Assembly: GCA_033964015.1 (NCBI GenBank)
Contig: CM066914.1
Span: forward strand, 21,301,023-21,365,022
DNA length: 64,000 nt
Reading direction: 5' to 3'
Source: Scolanthus callimorphus
Taxonomy: Eukaryota; Cnidaria; Anthozoa; Actiniaria; Edwardsiidae
The translations under genes and the position numbers were made by a program. Shown here piece by piece: positions 12,765-24,600 of this stretch (the first letter of the stretch is position 1; each line of letters starts with the position of its first letter). Under the pieces are notes generated by a model. The model saw only the letters and a program-made list of their open reading frames with translations, made no database searches and was not told where the DNA came from.

Positions 12765-12771
12765 CTATCAT

Positions 12772-14476
12772 CTGACACACAAACATCTGACACACAAACA
12801 AAGATTCCATTAAAAAACAAATAGTTTTTTTTATTCCATACCCTAAAAAATACTTCATACCCCCAAAAAGGGTACAATGAGCACCCCCGCTTAGCTAATA
12901 TGGGAGTCCCTGTATTTCCATTTATTTTATTAATTAATGTTATCATATTTCAAAATATCTTTGTTATTTCATTGTTATTTCATAACAACTTTTTTTTACT
13001 TTCATAAAGGTCATAACATTTTATAGGTGCATTTGTATTGCTAATTAGCATTAGTAATAAAAGCAGAAAAACAAGTAATTTACATCACTGAAGTTTTTAC
13101 ATGTAGTGGGTTGTCTTAGTTCAAATATTTTCCCCCAGCTTAGCTGACTTGGGCTTTCTGTCAATTAATAGCATTCCACACAAAAACCTTTATCAGACAG
13201 CTAGGACTCTGTGGGTAGCCACATTAAAGACATTGATTCTAAGGCTTGCTGTATCATCTTTTTGCTGTTTTTTCTCTACAGTTAGTTTTCTGTGTTATTC
13301 ACAGACAAGATTGAGCCATAATTTTGATAGTTTAAGCACCAAATTTTGATGCATTTCCTGTCATTTTTGAGGCCTAAAATGCCCCCCTTCCCCCAACAAG
13401 GAAAAGGAGATGGACAATAAAATTGATGTCTGAGAGTGCTCCCAAAAAGTATTTTTGCTTCCATCAATAAAATGAACATTCCAAATTTAGGGAACGTTCT
13501 GCAGAAAAAAAATTGCCTTTTTGGATTTAGTGACATGATTGAGCCACATGAGTCAGTAGCTATTGGAGAGCTATGCGATTTTGTTATTCAAATTATGCAA
13601 TATAAATCAAACCTACAGTGTATGAATATTCCCAGGAAGCTTAAAACAGAAAAATGGAATAACATTAATCTCTTGTGTATCATGGGAACAAATTTATTTA
13701 GGTAATTTTAACGTAACAATATACATTATTGTTTTATGCTAAGGTCTACATGCCAGGGACATCAACTCTTGGACTTCAGAAACCAGGAGAAACCTTGGCA
13801 TCGCAGACGAAATACAACGGTTATATGGGAAAATTCCAAAAGAAAACTGGGAGAAATACAGCTTACTGGTAAATATATTATGGCAGTTCAGGAAAGTTTT
13901 GCTGGGAGACAGGAGTGATAATTTTTTGAGACTCCCAGCAAAACTGGGAGAGTTGACATCCCTGACATACAATCCTGTAACCTACATTTTCTTTCCTTAT
14001 CTACACTTTTCTTATATTTACAGAAATATGAACATGTTTTGTACACCAACCGTAATGTGATTTTAGCAGACATTTTAGCAGGAGACAAGGTTCAAAATGC
14101 TGTTCTCCTGCAAAAAGCAGGAGTTGGACTTTGATCTGTAGTGCACATCTTGGCAGAAGTACTGGATCCTTGAGTATGATCAATATGAATATTGGGCTGA
14201 TCTACAAAGCCTCAAGACGTTTATAAAACATGGACGCATTGAGGTGAACAGAGCATGCATTCTCATTCCTTTGTGCTCTTTTGTCTGCTTTCCATTGCTG
14301 TCCATCCAAGTGGGTGTCACAGTACTCTCAGCTGCAGTCAGCCCTCTCTTGGAACACCTAACACCTTTCTTGATCAATTCAATGTGATCCCGTTCACATT
14401 TTTGTGCATTTTTGGTGTCAACCCTATCTGTACTTTTCTATATATTATTATTAGACAAAGAAATTTAACGATGAAA
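12772..14476. other. Spacer downstream of the RJL GTPase gene
   Basis: No supported gene. It opens with a short direct repeat (ATCTGACACACAAAC twice). It contains one copy of the dispersed hairpin listed at 13752-13970. The predicted 3' UTR of the minus-strand GTPase gene extends leftward from 14476. Confidence 0.45.
13752..13970. repeat. Dispersed hairpin repeat, copy 1 of 3
   Basis: It starts with GGGACATCAACTCTTGGACTT and ends with ACTGGGAGAGTTGACATCCCT, an imperfect inverted repeat. Related copies are at 38338-38512 and 54176-54358. No coding capacity. Probably a MITE family. Confidence 0.65.
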
Positions 14477-17400
14477 CTATTTCATCTTCCCATCCTTATC
14501 AAGTACCACCACTGGTTTGGCACGCAGAAGTTTCCGCTCAATAACTGTCATTAGTAGGTCATTAAACATTTCATAAACACCTTGGCCATTAGCAGAGGAA
14601 GTTTCATAATACCTTTACAAACAAAATATAAAAACACCCATCATCAGAATTTTTTCTAACATTTAAATAAAAAGTTTTGTGAAAAAGTTTTCACCATTAA
14701 AAAACGTGACAGCGAATCCAACTAGTACTGCCTACTGCAGTCAAACTGGACATTCAACAATACCATTGAGTAAATCCTGTCAACCTTTTATGTTGGGTTT
14801 TAGGATTGAAAAAATGAGGCTTACAAACTGCCCATTTTTTCGTTCATACGTCCATGAAAGCTGTGACTTTCCCTCAATAATCGAATAATTGATTTTTCCC
14901 ATCCATGTTTAATGTTGAACAGTTTCCATTCATGTTCAACGTAAACATGGATGGGAAACATTGTGATCCCAAGCACCTCTAACATTGGAATGTTACACAA
15001 GGCAATTTTTCTTGCAACTCACAACGCAACAGTAACGAACATTGCTAGTTGCAGCAGGATGTTACACGATCACAATATTTTCTGCAACTTGCAATGCACC
15101 TGCATGGAAAACTATAAATTACAGCGGCACTATATCGAAATCAAGTGCGCAGATTGGCTCATTCAGGGAATCAATGTGTGATAAATTGCCAAGACATGTT
15201 ACACATAGCAACTTGTCTCACAACATTGCGAAAGTAGAACTTGGTTCTACATTTTCTGCAACTCGCATTGCAACAAGCATTGCATTGCAGCGGGATGTTA
15301 TACACACGCTTTTCGCTGCAACTTGCAACACAACAAATAATATTGCATTGTGAGTAGTGGTACAATTAGCTTTGGACAAGAACAATTACAACAAAAGCTA
15401 TCACTTGCATTTACTATTATTGTACTTTTACCACTTACTTGAAGTCATGAGACTTTGCCCACTTTTGCCCCTCTTTAGTGTTAACAACCCTCCTTGATAC
15501 CAGGTCAGTCTGGAATAAACAAACACTTAAATGTACCAGTTTTAATTGTAACCACGTGGCCATGGAACTGGAATTCCAGATGGGTAGGTAGACCATTGAA
15601 TAAAGGTGCCATGATCATAATTGTAATTTAAAACAATTTCAAATGTGTTGCCAGGATTGTGGCTGGAAATAAAAATTTAGTAATTGTTAAAATCTAGTCG
15701 CACTGGACACAGTATAGGGTCACAATTTCAGGCCCAAGTTTCAGTGAAAAAAAAGTTTAATCTGATTGTCAGCTTATCTAGTTCATAGACGAGCTAACTG
15801 GGGACACTATTAACAAACTACAAACAAATAACAAACTCATTCAAGCAACTTGTTAAAAACCCCAACAGGCCAGGCGGAAAACCAGCTGACTATGACACCG
15901 CAGCAAAATGCATTTCACATGAAATGAATGACAATTGAAAAATCTACATAACAACAGCGAATAATACATTTTTACTTTAAACCATAATTTCGCCTTGGGT
16001 GCAAGCCTTAAAGTGGGAGGTGCAAAATTTCAGAGAAAGATATGATCATATTTAGGGCTTGAAATTGCGACTCAGGAGTCGCCAATGCGACCAAATATAA
16101 TGGTTTGGCGACTACTTTTAATTACTTTAGGAGCCAGCGGCGACTTGAGAAAAATTTAATTTCAAGCCCTGATATTTTATAGCTGCTCTGCAATATTTGG
16201 CCATAAGTTTTGTGTCTGGAGCTTAAGTTTTCCAAATTTCCAAGACAGAAGAGATTTTATTTTTGTTATGTAGATTATTTCATTTGTTTTTATTTCACAG
16301 GAAGTGAATCTTTAGCACATGGCAAATGTGTTTTGCAGCGATGTTGTTGGCTATAATAATACAAACAAATCATCAGTGGCCAGAGTGGGTCTCAAACTTA
16401 GGATCTCTGGATTGCGAGGCCGGTGCCCTGTGTTGCCTCAAACCATTACCTTACTAGCCACTACAGCCACCACTGCATTCTTGCCTCCCCCTGACGTGAA
16501 TTCTTGCAGCCATTCATTGAGACAGTCAAACGAGAGTCTGTTGGTAACATCATACACCAGCATGCATGCTTGCGTCTGTCCATACAACTCCACTCTTATT
16601 TCATTGTAGTCTGGATCACCACCAAAATCCCAGAAGTTGATCCTGTCTGGATTGAGTCAAGAGAAAGTAAATTAAGCATGGATTCCCCATCAAGTAGGTC
16701 AGGTGTACATCATGAGTCCCTGGGGAGTACTTGAAGGTTAAAATGGTAGGGATGACCATTGCCCAAATTTCCCAAAAAATACCTAGCAGAAAAAATTTTC
16801 ACCCTAAAAATACTCCTTGGTCCTGAAATACCTTCTTCAGCACACCGTTTTAGTTCAAAGAACCCCTAAAAAATACTGGACTTTCTTCGCCATACTGCTT
16901 TCATCCAGAAAACCCCTATAAAAAAAATGGATCGATGATTTTGACCCCTAAAAATGTAACAGTCATACCTATCATCCAAGTAAAGGACTGAGAGACTGGA
17001 CCTCTCAGTTTATTGTCTCATAATCCGAAAGATGTGAAACACAAGAGGAATGATGATAATAATCACTTCAACCCATGATGAACACAAGGGTAAAGACAGC
17101 AGAGAAAAATCCCAACTGTCCCTGACTGGGAATTGAACCTGGCACGCTGCATCACCCAGGCTTCACAAATGGAAGCCAACTTCCCAAATGGAAGCCAACT
17201 TCCCAAATGGAAGCCAATTTCATAGTCTTGCAGCTCAGAAGCTAAATTACACTGGGACTAAATGGCGCCACTTGCAGCCAAGAAGCCACAAGCACACAGT
17301 CACTCTGTGGTTCTTTAATTCACTTATGAACCAGTTTTGATCACAACCCAAACAGAAAGAACAGAATATCAAATCAAAGGACCCATGCAACCAGGTTTTC

Positions 17401-19040
17401 ACTCACATTCTATTCCGTGAATCTTGTGTAGTTTGAAGCCTTTAAAATAAACGTTGAATGTTAACAGTTGTCTAAGACCTGGAAAGGTCATACCAAAATA
17501 CACTGTATACCAGCTGAGTAAAAATTATTTTTTTACACTTCTTATACAGTGTAGATGAGCATAAACATTTTAGTTGTCTGAGGGTAAAGGACTTAGATGA
17601 TGACAACCCATCGCCCTTGGTTGCAGAAAAAGGGCACTGCCAGCATGAATGCTGGAAAGTTTAACTTACTGCAATTAGGGCCGGTATGGATCTATTATGG
17701 AATTACACAATTGTTTGCTCATCGTTATAGATTTACAATTAATTAATAATCTTAAGTGACAAAACTTACCATAATCAACTCCTACTGTCTGATGATAAGT
17801 TTTAGAGAACTGGAGAAAAAAGACAATTTTTTTTGTCAGCTTCTATAAATAATATAGCTGAGATATTACGTGCTCTTATTGGTCCAACTCTGTGCTCTAT
17901 TTCACTGATTAAGTCTCTGTGTTATAAGTTTTTTTTGTAATGGCTTCCCCCCACTATATCATAAGCATAGAAAGGGTAGTGATGGGTCCCTAAAAATATC
18001 AAGTCTCGGAATCTCGGATTTTTCAACATGCATCTCAGAACCTCAGATTTTCACCCTCAAACTTCTAAGTTTAATACAGTAAATATATAAGTTGAAATTT
18101 TCTCTCAGTCTCGGGCTCGGATTTTAAACTGCCAGTCTTGGCGTCTCGGCAAGTTTCAGATTTACCCTTCGCTACCCCTCATAGAGCACAACTTTTTATG
18201 ACGTTATCAACAAAACAGAGCATGTGTGATGTTGTGAGAGACACAAGAACTGTGTTAAAAACACAAGCCTGTTGTGTTGTGCTTAGGGTTGTTTAGGAAC
18301 TGGGATGATGCATGCTTTTTTGTGTAACTCAGACCCCGTTCACATGAGACCGGTACAAAATCAGACCGGTACAATTCTGCAACAGTGTTCACACTGTCTA
18401 GCCGTGCCAAAATCGGTCCAGTACTGCAGGTCCTTTGTGAACGCTCAACGGTACCATACCAGAATTGTACCGGTCCGGTTTTGTACCGGTCTCGTGTGAA
18501 CGGGGTCTCAAAGTGCTTTACCTTCTTCTCACAGAAATTCTTTACCAGGCAGGTTTTACCAACTCCATCATTTCCTATACCGACAACCTACCAACGACAA
18601 AATAGATACTTAACTGGTGAGTTAGGATAGCTCTATTTTTTAGTTTAGTTGCACAAAGATGTCATACATGTAGCTTGCCCATAAAGTTAGTGTTTTTTGG
18701 AGATTTTGTCCCCAAGTTTAATTTAGTTTGCTACATCTTCAAGTGGTTCTCACGTGATTAGACAAAGTGTAAAAGTAATAGATTTATACTAGAATAATTA
18801 CTGATTTATAACTTAATATCGAAGCCACAAACCTCAATGAATATAACTTAACTTACTGTAATGCACCCCGACTAACATGAAACGAACAAGCGATGTAAAC
18901 ATTCGGTTCCAAGCGAAAAGTTCTAAATTCCTCTCCCTAGGAATATCAACAAGTCAAGAAAACGTCCCCACCTTAATCCAGAATAACGAACCAGCAGTAT
19001 CTTTGATGGCTTTCACTAGATGTTGGTCTTTTTTCTCCAT
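14477..19040 (-). CDS. RJL-family (DNAJC27/RBJ-like) small GTPase without J domain
   Basis: Seven exons join in phase to 203 aa: 18972-19040, 18522-18587, 17770-17809, 17407-17439, 16450-16646, 15439-15509, 14477-14612. All introns are GT-AG. The P-loop is GIGNDGVGKT (26-35). The G3 region is WDFGGDP (75-81), where most Rabs have DTAGQE; a G-x-P form is typical of the RJL/DNAJC27 family. ELYGQTQACMLVYDV follows. G4 reads ASKTDL instead of NKxD, and G5 is ETSSA (162-166). The chain ends …LDKDGKMK with no prenylation cysteine and no J domain, whereas vertebrate DNAJC27 continues into one. A regulatory, perhaps cilium- or MAPK-linked role is inferred from the family. The start codon is chosen because the following residues match the DNAJC27 N-terminus in length; the frame stays open upstream to 19232, so a longer start cannot be excluded. 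Confidence 0.87.
14895..14958. repeat. Short hairpin in the RJL gene region
   Basis: Inverted arms (TTTCCCATCCATGTTTA and TAAACATGGATGGGAAA) enclose a smaller inverted pair (GTTGAAC and GTTCAAC). It lies in intron 6 of the GTPase gene. The following 400 bp carry repeated GCAACTTGCAATGCA-like blocks in both orientations. Confidence 0.7.
16333..16448 (-). mobile_element. tRNA-derived SINE-like element abutting an exon donor
   Basis: On the minus strand the segment reads GGGCACCGGCCTCGCAATCC (A-box region) and then AGTTTGAGACCCACTCTGGCC (B-box-like), an arrangement seen in tRNA-derived SINEs. It lies directly downstream of the donor of GTPase exon 5 (exon ends at 16450). No clear tail or target duplication was resolved. 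Confidence 0.55.
16975..17162 (-). mobile_element. tRNA-derived SINE, copy A
   Basis: On the minus strand it contains a B-box-like GGTTCAATTCCCAG, then TTTTTCTCTGCTG, a middle block with CATGGGTTGAAGTG, and GTGTTTCACATC. The same order of blocks occurs at 31290-31545. Intronic in the GTPase gene (between exons 4 and 5). Confidence 0.75.
17163..17220. repeat. Minisatellite, 20-bp unit, about 3 copies
   Basis: The unit AAATGGAAGCCAACTTCCC is repeated head to tail directly beside the SINE. Confidence 0.8.
18332..18507. mobile_element. MITE with TCA duplication next to a splice donor
   Basis: A 176-bp hairpin with ends GACCCCGTTCACATGAGACC and the near-complement GGTCTCGTGTGAACGGGGTC. TCA flanks both ends (18329-18331 and 18508-18510). 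Internal GGTACAAAATC, ACCGGTAC and GTACCGGT blocks are also inverted. It lies in intron 2 of the GTPase gene, 14 bp from the end of exon 2. Confidence 0.85.
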
Positions 19041-20549
19041 TTTACCATTGCTCTTTTGATGTGCTCCGTTTAGCTTCCATCTCCCGCCATTTTGTTTCTC
19101 TTCTCGCTCAACCCCAGTCTGCCGCCTTGATTTCGTCACCTCCCGTGATATGCGCACCGTCGCGTACGAGAGACGCACACTACAAGGCCTTTCTGTACCG
19201 AGGTAAAAATATTCCCATTTCCTTTTATCCAAATGTTATCTTATTTTCACAACTGAAACGGTTGTTTCGCGAGCTTCGCAGTTTTTCTCTGCTACGATTG
19301 GTTAAAGCAGAAATAGAAAGATGATGAACGTTTCACTCAAAGTGTCTAACGGGAAACCAGCGCACAGTGCGCAAGTAAATCCCATAAATGGGCCATGGAG
19401 TTTAAAGGTGAAAAGGGACTCAAAACAAGAAAATTGCGTATAAACTACCTACACAAAACTTGGGCTCCGGCTATGCAACGCGCAAATTATGCTTAAAGTC
19501 AAAAGCGCTCGCCCTCCATCTTTCCGTCACTTCAATCTGCGGGTTAGGTATATGGTCGAGGATGCGATTAACTTCAAAGTGGATCAAATAGGAAGACCAC
19601 ATGCATATGAGCTCGTTTGCTCGATCCGAGGGTCGCAAAAATCTACTGCCATACAAAAAATTAGCGCAGCTTTTACTATTTTGCGAGGTACGCTCGTGCG
19701 TACTATGAGCTATTCGCCTGCCTACGTCGCAGCCGGAATCACTTGACTCCAACAAAGCCGGTATGGAACTAAAAACCATGTCATCTTCCGATTGCTGAGT
19801 ACAAAATCTGCAAATAATATGACAGATATTTATAAACAGTCTATAAACATGGGTAATTTTCTACAAGGGAAATAAATGTGTGATAAGTAATTGTATAGAT
19901 GGTGCTAGAGAGTGACAACGTCTTCAAGCTTGCTAACGAGCGAAGCTTGAGAGTACCCATAAGTCCCCTCCCCCAAAACAGCGCGCTTGGGGGCCTTAGT
20001 AAAATAGTGTAGGATTTGGCCACTAGTTTTATTCGTTATTTTATTTGTGTAAATGCATGCATTGTACATATATTTTGAAAATTGGCTAATAGACATAATA
20101 CAATTTTCCATACTCCGTTCTTTGAGTTGTCAGGTGTCAGCGTTGGGTTTTAATACGATTTTGCACAACCTGGTTCGTTCTTTTGAGGCAAATCTCTCCC
20201 ATACACGACCATATTTCTTGTTTTATTGCGTTTACTTCGCATTCTCTTTTAAATAAATCCCCCCAAAGAGAGAAGCTTCAAACATCTACATTTAGGGGGC
20301 TTTATTGATTGATAAATGAATAATATATTACTTCGTCAGAACACAATAGTAGAAAAGAGGATTGATTGTTAGAACACGTACAAGTTAATAATAATAATTA
20401 TTAAGCTGATATACGCGAATGTGATTAGGAACTATCGCTGCTACCCTATGTTTGTTTTCCTTTCCAGAATTCTTATATTCACTCCCGAAATAGTCTTGCA
20501 AAATTCATCAAATAATCTGTCACTGTGATCATTCTTCTGTGATTCAATA
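19041..20549. other. Upstream region of the RJL GTPase gene
   Basis: Probably contains the promoter and 5' UTR of the minus-strand GTPase gene. ORFs at 19471-19779 (-) and 19489-19746 (+) overlap each other and match nothing recognised. No other gene was seen. Confidence 0.45.
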
Positions 20550-20985
20550 GGCCTTTATCACGCAATATTGATTAATAATATATAATAGTTATCAGAAAAT
20601 GAAATCCAGTATTCAATTCTACACATCCGTATTAGTAAAATTGCAAAGTTTGGTGAAGATTGCTTCAATACTGACTGAGATATGAATTTTCAAAACTTCG
20701 TATTCTGGCTTATTTTTTAACAAGAAATGTATGGGAAAATAAATCGAAACGAGGCTGGACGGGCATCGATGCCCGTCCAGCCTCGACTTGACGTATTTGC
20801 CCATACATTTCTTTGTAAAAAGTAAGTCAGAATAGGAAGTTTTGAAAATTCATATCTCAGTCAGTTTTCAAGTAATTCTTTTGAAACTTTGCAGTTTTAC
20901 TAATACGGATGTGTAGAATTGGAAACTGGATTTCATTTTCGGATAACTATTATATATTAATAATCAATATTGCGTGATAAAGGTC
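20550..20985. mobile_element. 436-bp near-perfect palindrome, probable foldback element
   Basis: Two arms of about 218 bp meet at GGGCATCGATGCCCG, with the centre between 20767 and 20768. The left end GGCCTTTATCACGCAATATT and the right end AATATTGCGTGATAAAGGTC are complementary with one mismatch. Arms stay aligned over their whole length with few differences. TA flanks both ends (20548-20549 and 20986-20987), compatible with a Tc1/mariner-type insertion. No coding capacity. Confidence 0.85.
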
Positions 20986-20987
20986 TA

Positions 20988-21688
20988 AAAACTTCGCATA
21001 TAGAACTCTTCTATCGTTATGTGAAACATCTGTTGTGAACTCCATCAAGGAGTGAAGAAACCCAAAGCAATATACAGACATGAAGTCTCCGGGCCAATAA
21101 CAACAGACGAAGGCCTACAGCTGCACGAAAGAGAAAGGAACAGTAAGGTATATGCCGCTTCACTTCCCACTTTACCAGCTTGGTCTTCCATCTCATATTT
21201 TGATGTTGAGCTCTGTTAAGTCAAGACCATTGCAAATGAGACAACTCTGTTGTCTAAGTTCATTTCCAATAGGAATGGCTCATGATTAGATCAGATGTCC
21301 TGGCCTTAAGTGTCCCAAACATGCACGTCTTCATCACCCGAGACGCTACGATTGTTCTCCTATTTGTGGTCCCGACGTTGATTGACGAGGCCAATCTTCC
21401 ACGTATGACAAGTTGGGATTTGAGAACGGTTCGTGCTGATGCAGAATGGCGACTCGTCTTCTTGTTCGCCACTAAGAAATAGCAGCGCCCTCTTTCTTAC
21501 GATTCTCGTCCTGTACATTGCGCACCTCTGCACGTTTCCATGCTATCACAGGCTCATTTTTCATCATGGTCCATCGGCCCCTTGGCCTTCCTTCTATTTG
21601 TTCCCTAGGTATTTGTTCCCTAGGGGCTATTACGCGAGTGGGCTCCACTCAAGTGGGACCTTAATACCATCCATTGCCTGGCCCTGTG
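20988..21688. other. Spacer downstream of MBTPS2
   Basis: No recognised gene. It would include the 3' UTR of the minus-strand MBTPS2 gene. CCCTAGG occurs twice near 21604-21625, and related CCTAGGG sequences lie inside the last MBTPS2 exon. Confidence 0.45.
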
Positions 21689-24600
21689 CTATACGTTCCC
21701 TAGGGTCCATAATGCTAGTGTGATGTTGGCTGCTAATAAAAGTGTCCCTAGGGTAAGGATGACAGTACATAAAGTGCTCCTCTGATCCTCGTCCGGTATA
21801 AAGGACCCTAGGGTGTGGTCCACTAGTGCAAAAAGGGCCCACTGTCCATCCAGAGAGTAGCACGGTAGAATGTTGAGCAGGGCCAGCGCTGCCGAAAGCG
21901 ACACTAAATATCTGTGACAGTTGTCAAGGTTACTAAACATCATTTCGCTTTTACTCTAGCCGGCGTAGCAAGGGTTTCCCGTGGGTTTCAGGTCAGAGAA
22001 AATACGAGCGAATTTTTGAAAGCCCCTCGCACTCCAATTTCGCCCTTGCCCCATATTTCGCGCGGCCAAATTATCGTAAATCTCTCGTACTTTTCTCCGA
22101 CCCTAAAACTCCACGGAACCTTATACTTTTACTACCCATCCACACTCTTTGATGGAGATTGACGACACGGGCAGATTTGTCATAGACCATCTGGAACCAA
22201 TGTGTGAAACATTTTAGTGCATCGATTTTCTCTCTACGCACGAAAACGTTGCACCGTCACAACTATCTGTCTGTTGTAGCTGCAGATGCGTCATTGGAGC
22301 ACATTTGTACACCAATTAGATTTATGGACAGTTTCCATAGCCATACTTATCAGCCTGCTTATGCTAAATGATTCTACAATATATCGCTCATCTGAAATCC
22401 GCTCTAAGAACGCATGATGGAATACAAGAATACATGGTATAGTAAAGGATACATGAGGAATGTTTCAATGATTGATGGTAGATCAATTGGAAGAAACTGA
22501 CTTCTGGGCAGATAGTTAACCACTGCAACTGTGAAGTGAGTACAGAATAAAATAAGAAATAATTGTGGTCTGTGACTATTGTGGATTGTAAATGCATTGG
22601 ACAAGAAACAATAGTATAAGGCCCCTTCTTTAGGCCAGTGCACCTGATAGATCCGCAGTACACTACCGGTTTTGTAAATTTTAAAAATAATGGGTTTTAC
22701 TTTCCCTCTGCAAGACCGAACATTTTAAGATTTTAAAGCAAAGGATGTGAGCAGAGAGCACTTAGAATTTTGATCCACCAAGATCACTTTGGCAAGTGAC
22801 TACCAACCACCGTTGACGAGAAATTGAGCACACAATATCACTACGTAAGCAAGCGATAACTGTAAATAACATTTGTACGAGCAGTGAGCACAGCCGTTTT
22901 TGCACCATTTCGGAGCCATAGAAGTGCGTGTTCCTTGATGGGGTACCTGTGTACTGAAGTAGTATGGGGTCACCAACATAAAGCACATCAGGTCCGCCTA
23001 GTCTACGCACTCGGATCAGCCGACTAGAGTTGTCCAGGGAGGGGTGGACACAGGCCTTGTCGCCAGGGCCCATACAGTTCTCAGCAGTTTTACAGTACTG
23101 TGTTGATTGCATGATGCTGCGAGCAGGCAGGCAAGCAAATCCCTATAAACAAGAAACAATAAGATTTTATCTCTTAGGCATATTGCAAATTTGCTATACA
23201 CAAGAAAAAAGGAAGTAAGAGCAACTGCAGAGCTGAGATAGAAAATATTAGTAGTATATTAGTGGGTATCTTAGAGCAGATTCATATGACTGCGGAAAGG
23301 TACAGAATACGGCACGTTCATGGCACAGAACCTTTTCTTCTTGTTGACATTCAGCCAATCACATCACTGCAAGGTTCGTATGCCTAGACAATTTTAGAAA
23401 TCCAGGATTTTCAAGGAGATTTCTAAAACGTTTTTCATAAAATCGACTCGCTCAAAAAACAATTTTGTTCATCTTTAAATAATTGAAACTTCACAGTTTA
23501 ATGACTTACATTTTGCATGTCAGCACTAACAAGTATTGAAAGCGGAGTAATTATTTCATTGAAGCATATCATTCTGATACTTCGTGGGCTTTGATTTTGC
23601 TATCCCTTCTTGCGACAATTTACTAACGCTTGAACAACAAAATATCTTTTGAGTTTTTTAAGGAGTTTGGGGCAAATTTCCACTATATTCAAGGACATTC
23701 CAGGATAGGGAATAAAACCGAGGGACGTACAATAACACTGTCACTGGAAATGACTGATTGTGCCCGTCCAATATGAATGCTAAGACAGGCCGGGCAATGG
23801 AACGTGCTGTTACATTAATTTCAGTCATACGAAGTCTGCTTTAATATAACAGGAGGTTGATAATGAAGCAATAAAACTGTACCTTAGCATGACTAATGGA
23901 CTCATAACGAAAACAGAACCTGGAGGATGAAGTTAAGTTTTGACAGCAGTCAAACACACCATCATTATAGCTCCCCCCTGAAATGATAAAAGGATACTTT
24001 AATTACTCAGAGTTGAGACACTTTTTGCATAAGGAATTTAAGAAGATTAATTGACATAGAAACAGTTGAGGTTTATGCCCTATACTTTGTGAAACTCGAT
24101 CTTTATAGGTCTTGATAGGTCAGACATGCAGTTGACCTTTCAACATTTCCCCCTGCATTTTGCCTCCCAAATCACAAACTATTGTATATTTCCAGGGGAA
24201 ACTACCTCCTTCATGGAAGGGTTTGGGAAATCTATTTTTTTTAAGCTTCCACAAGATAAACAGAAAGCAAGGGTAAAGGGCAGCCGTCACTTCGACAGTG
24301 TCTTCAGGCTTCAGGAGTTGGTTGAAAAACAAGAGAGCCAAACATAAATTTTATATTTATGTTGTTTATTTATTTTCTGGAATTGCATCATGGTAACCAT
24401 GTTCTTACCCAATGAAGAGTTCTTCCTGGCAATAGTGAACATGTTACTGCAGTAGCCATGTTGTTGAGTTTGCAAGGTTCTGGCCAAACACCGAGACCAG
24501 TCTGTCTTGTCATAGACATGACAACCGTACACTGAGTAGATTGAGTCACCCTTTCTGATACTGCCATGGACGGGTGAGCTCTGTACAGCAGAACACACAA

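Noticed and set aside
18954..19232. Longer N-terminus for the RJL GTPase starting at 19232
   Set aside because: The extra residues look like translated 5' UTR; starting at 19040 matches the family's N-terminal length.
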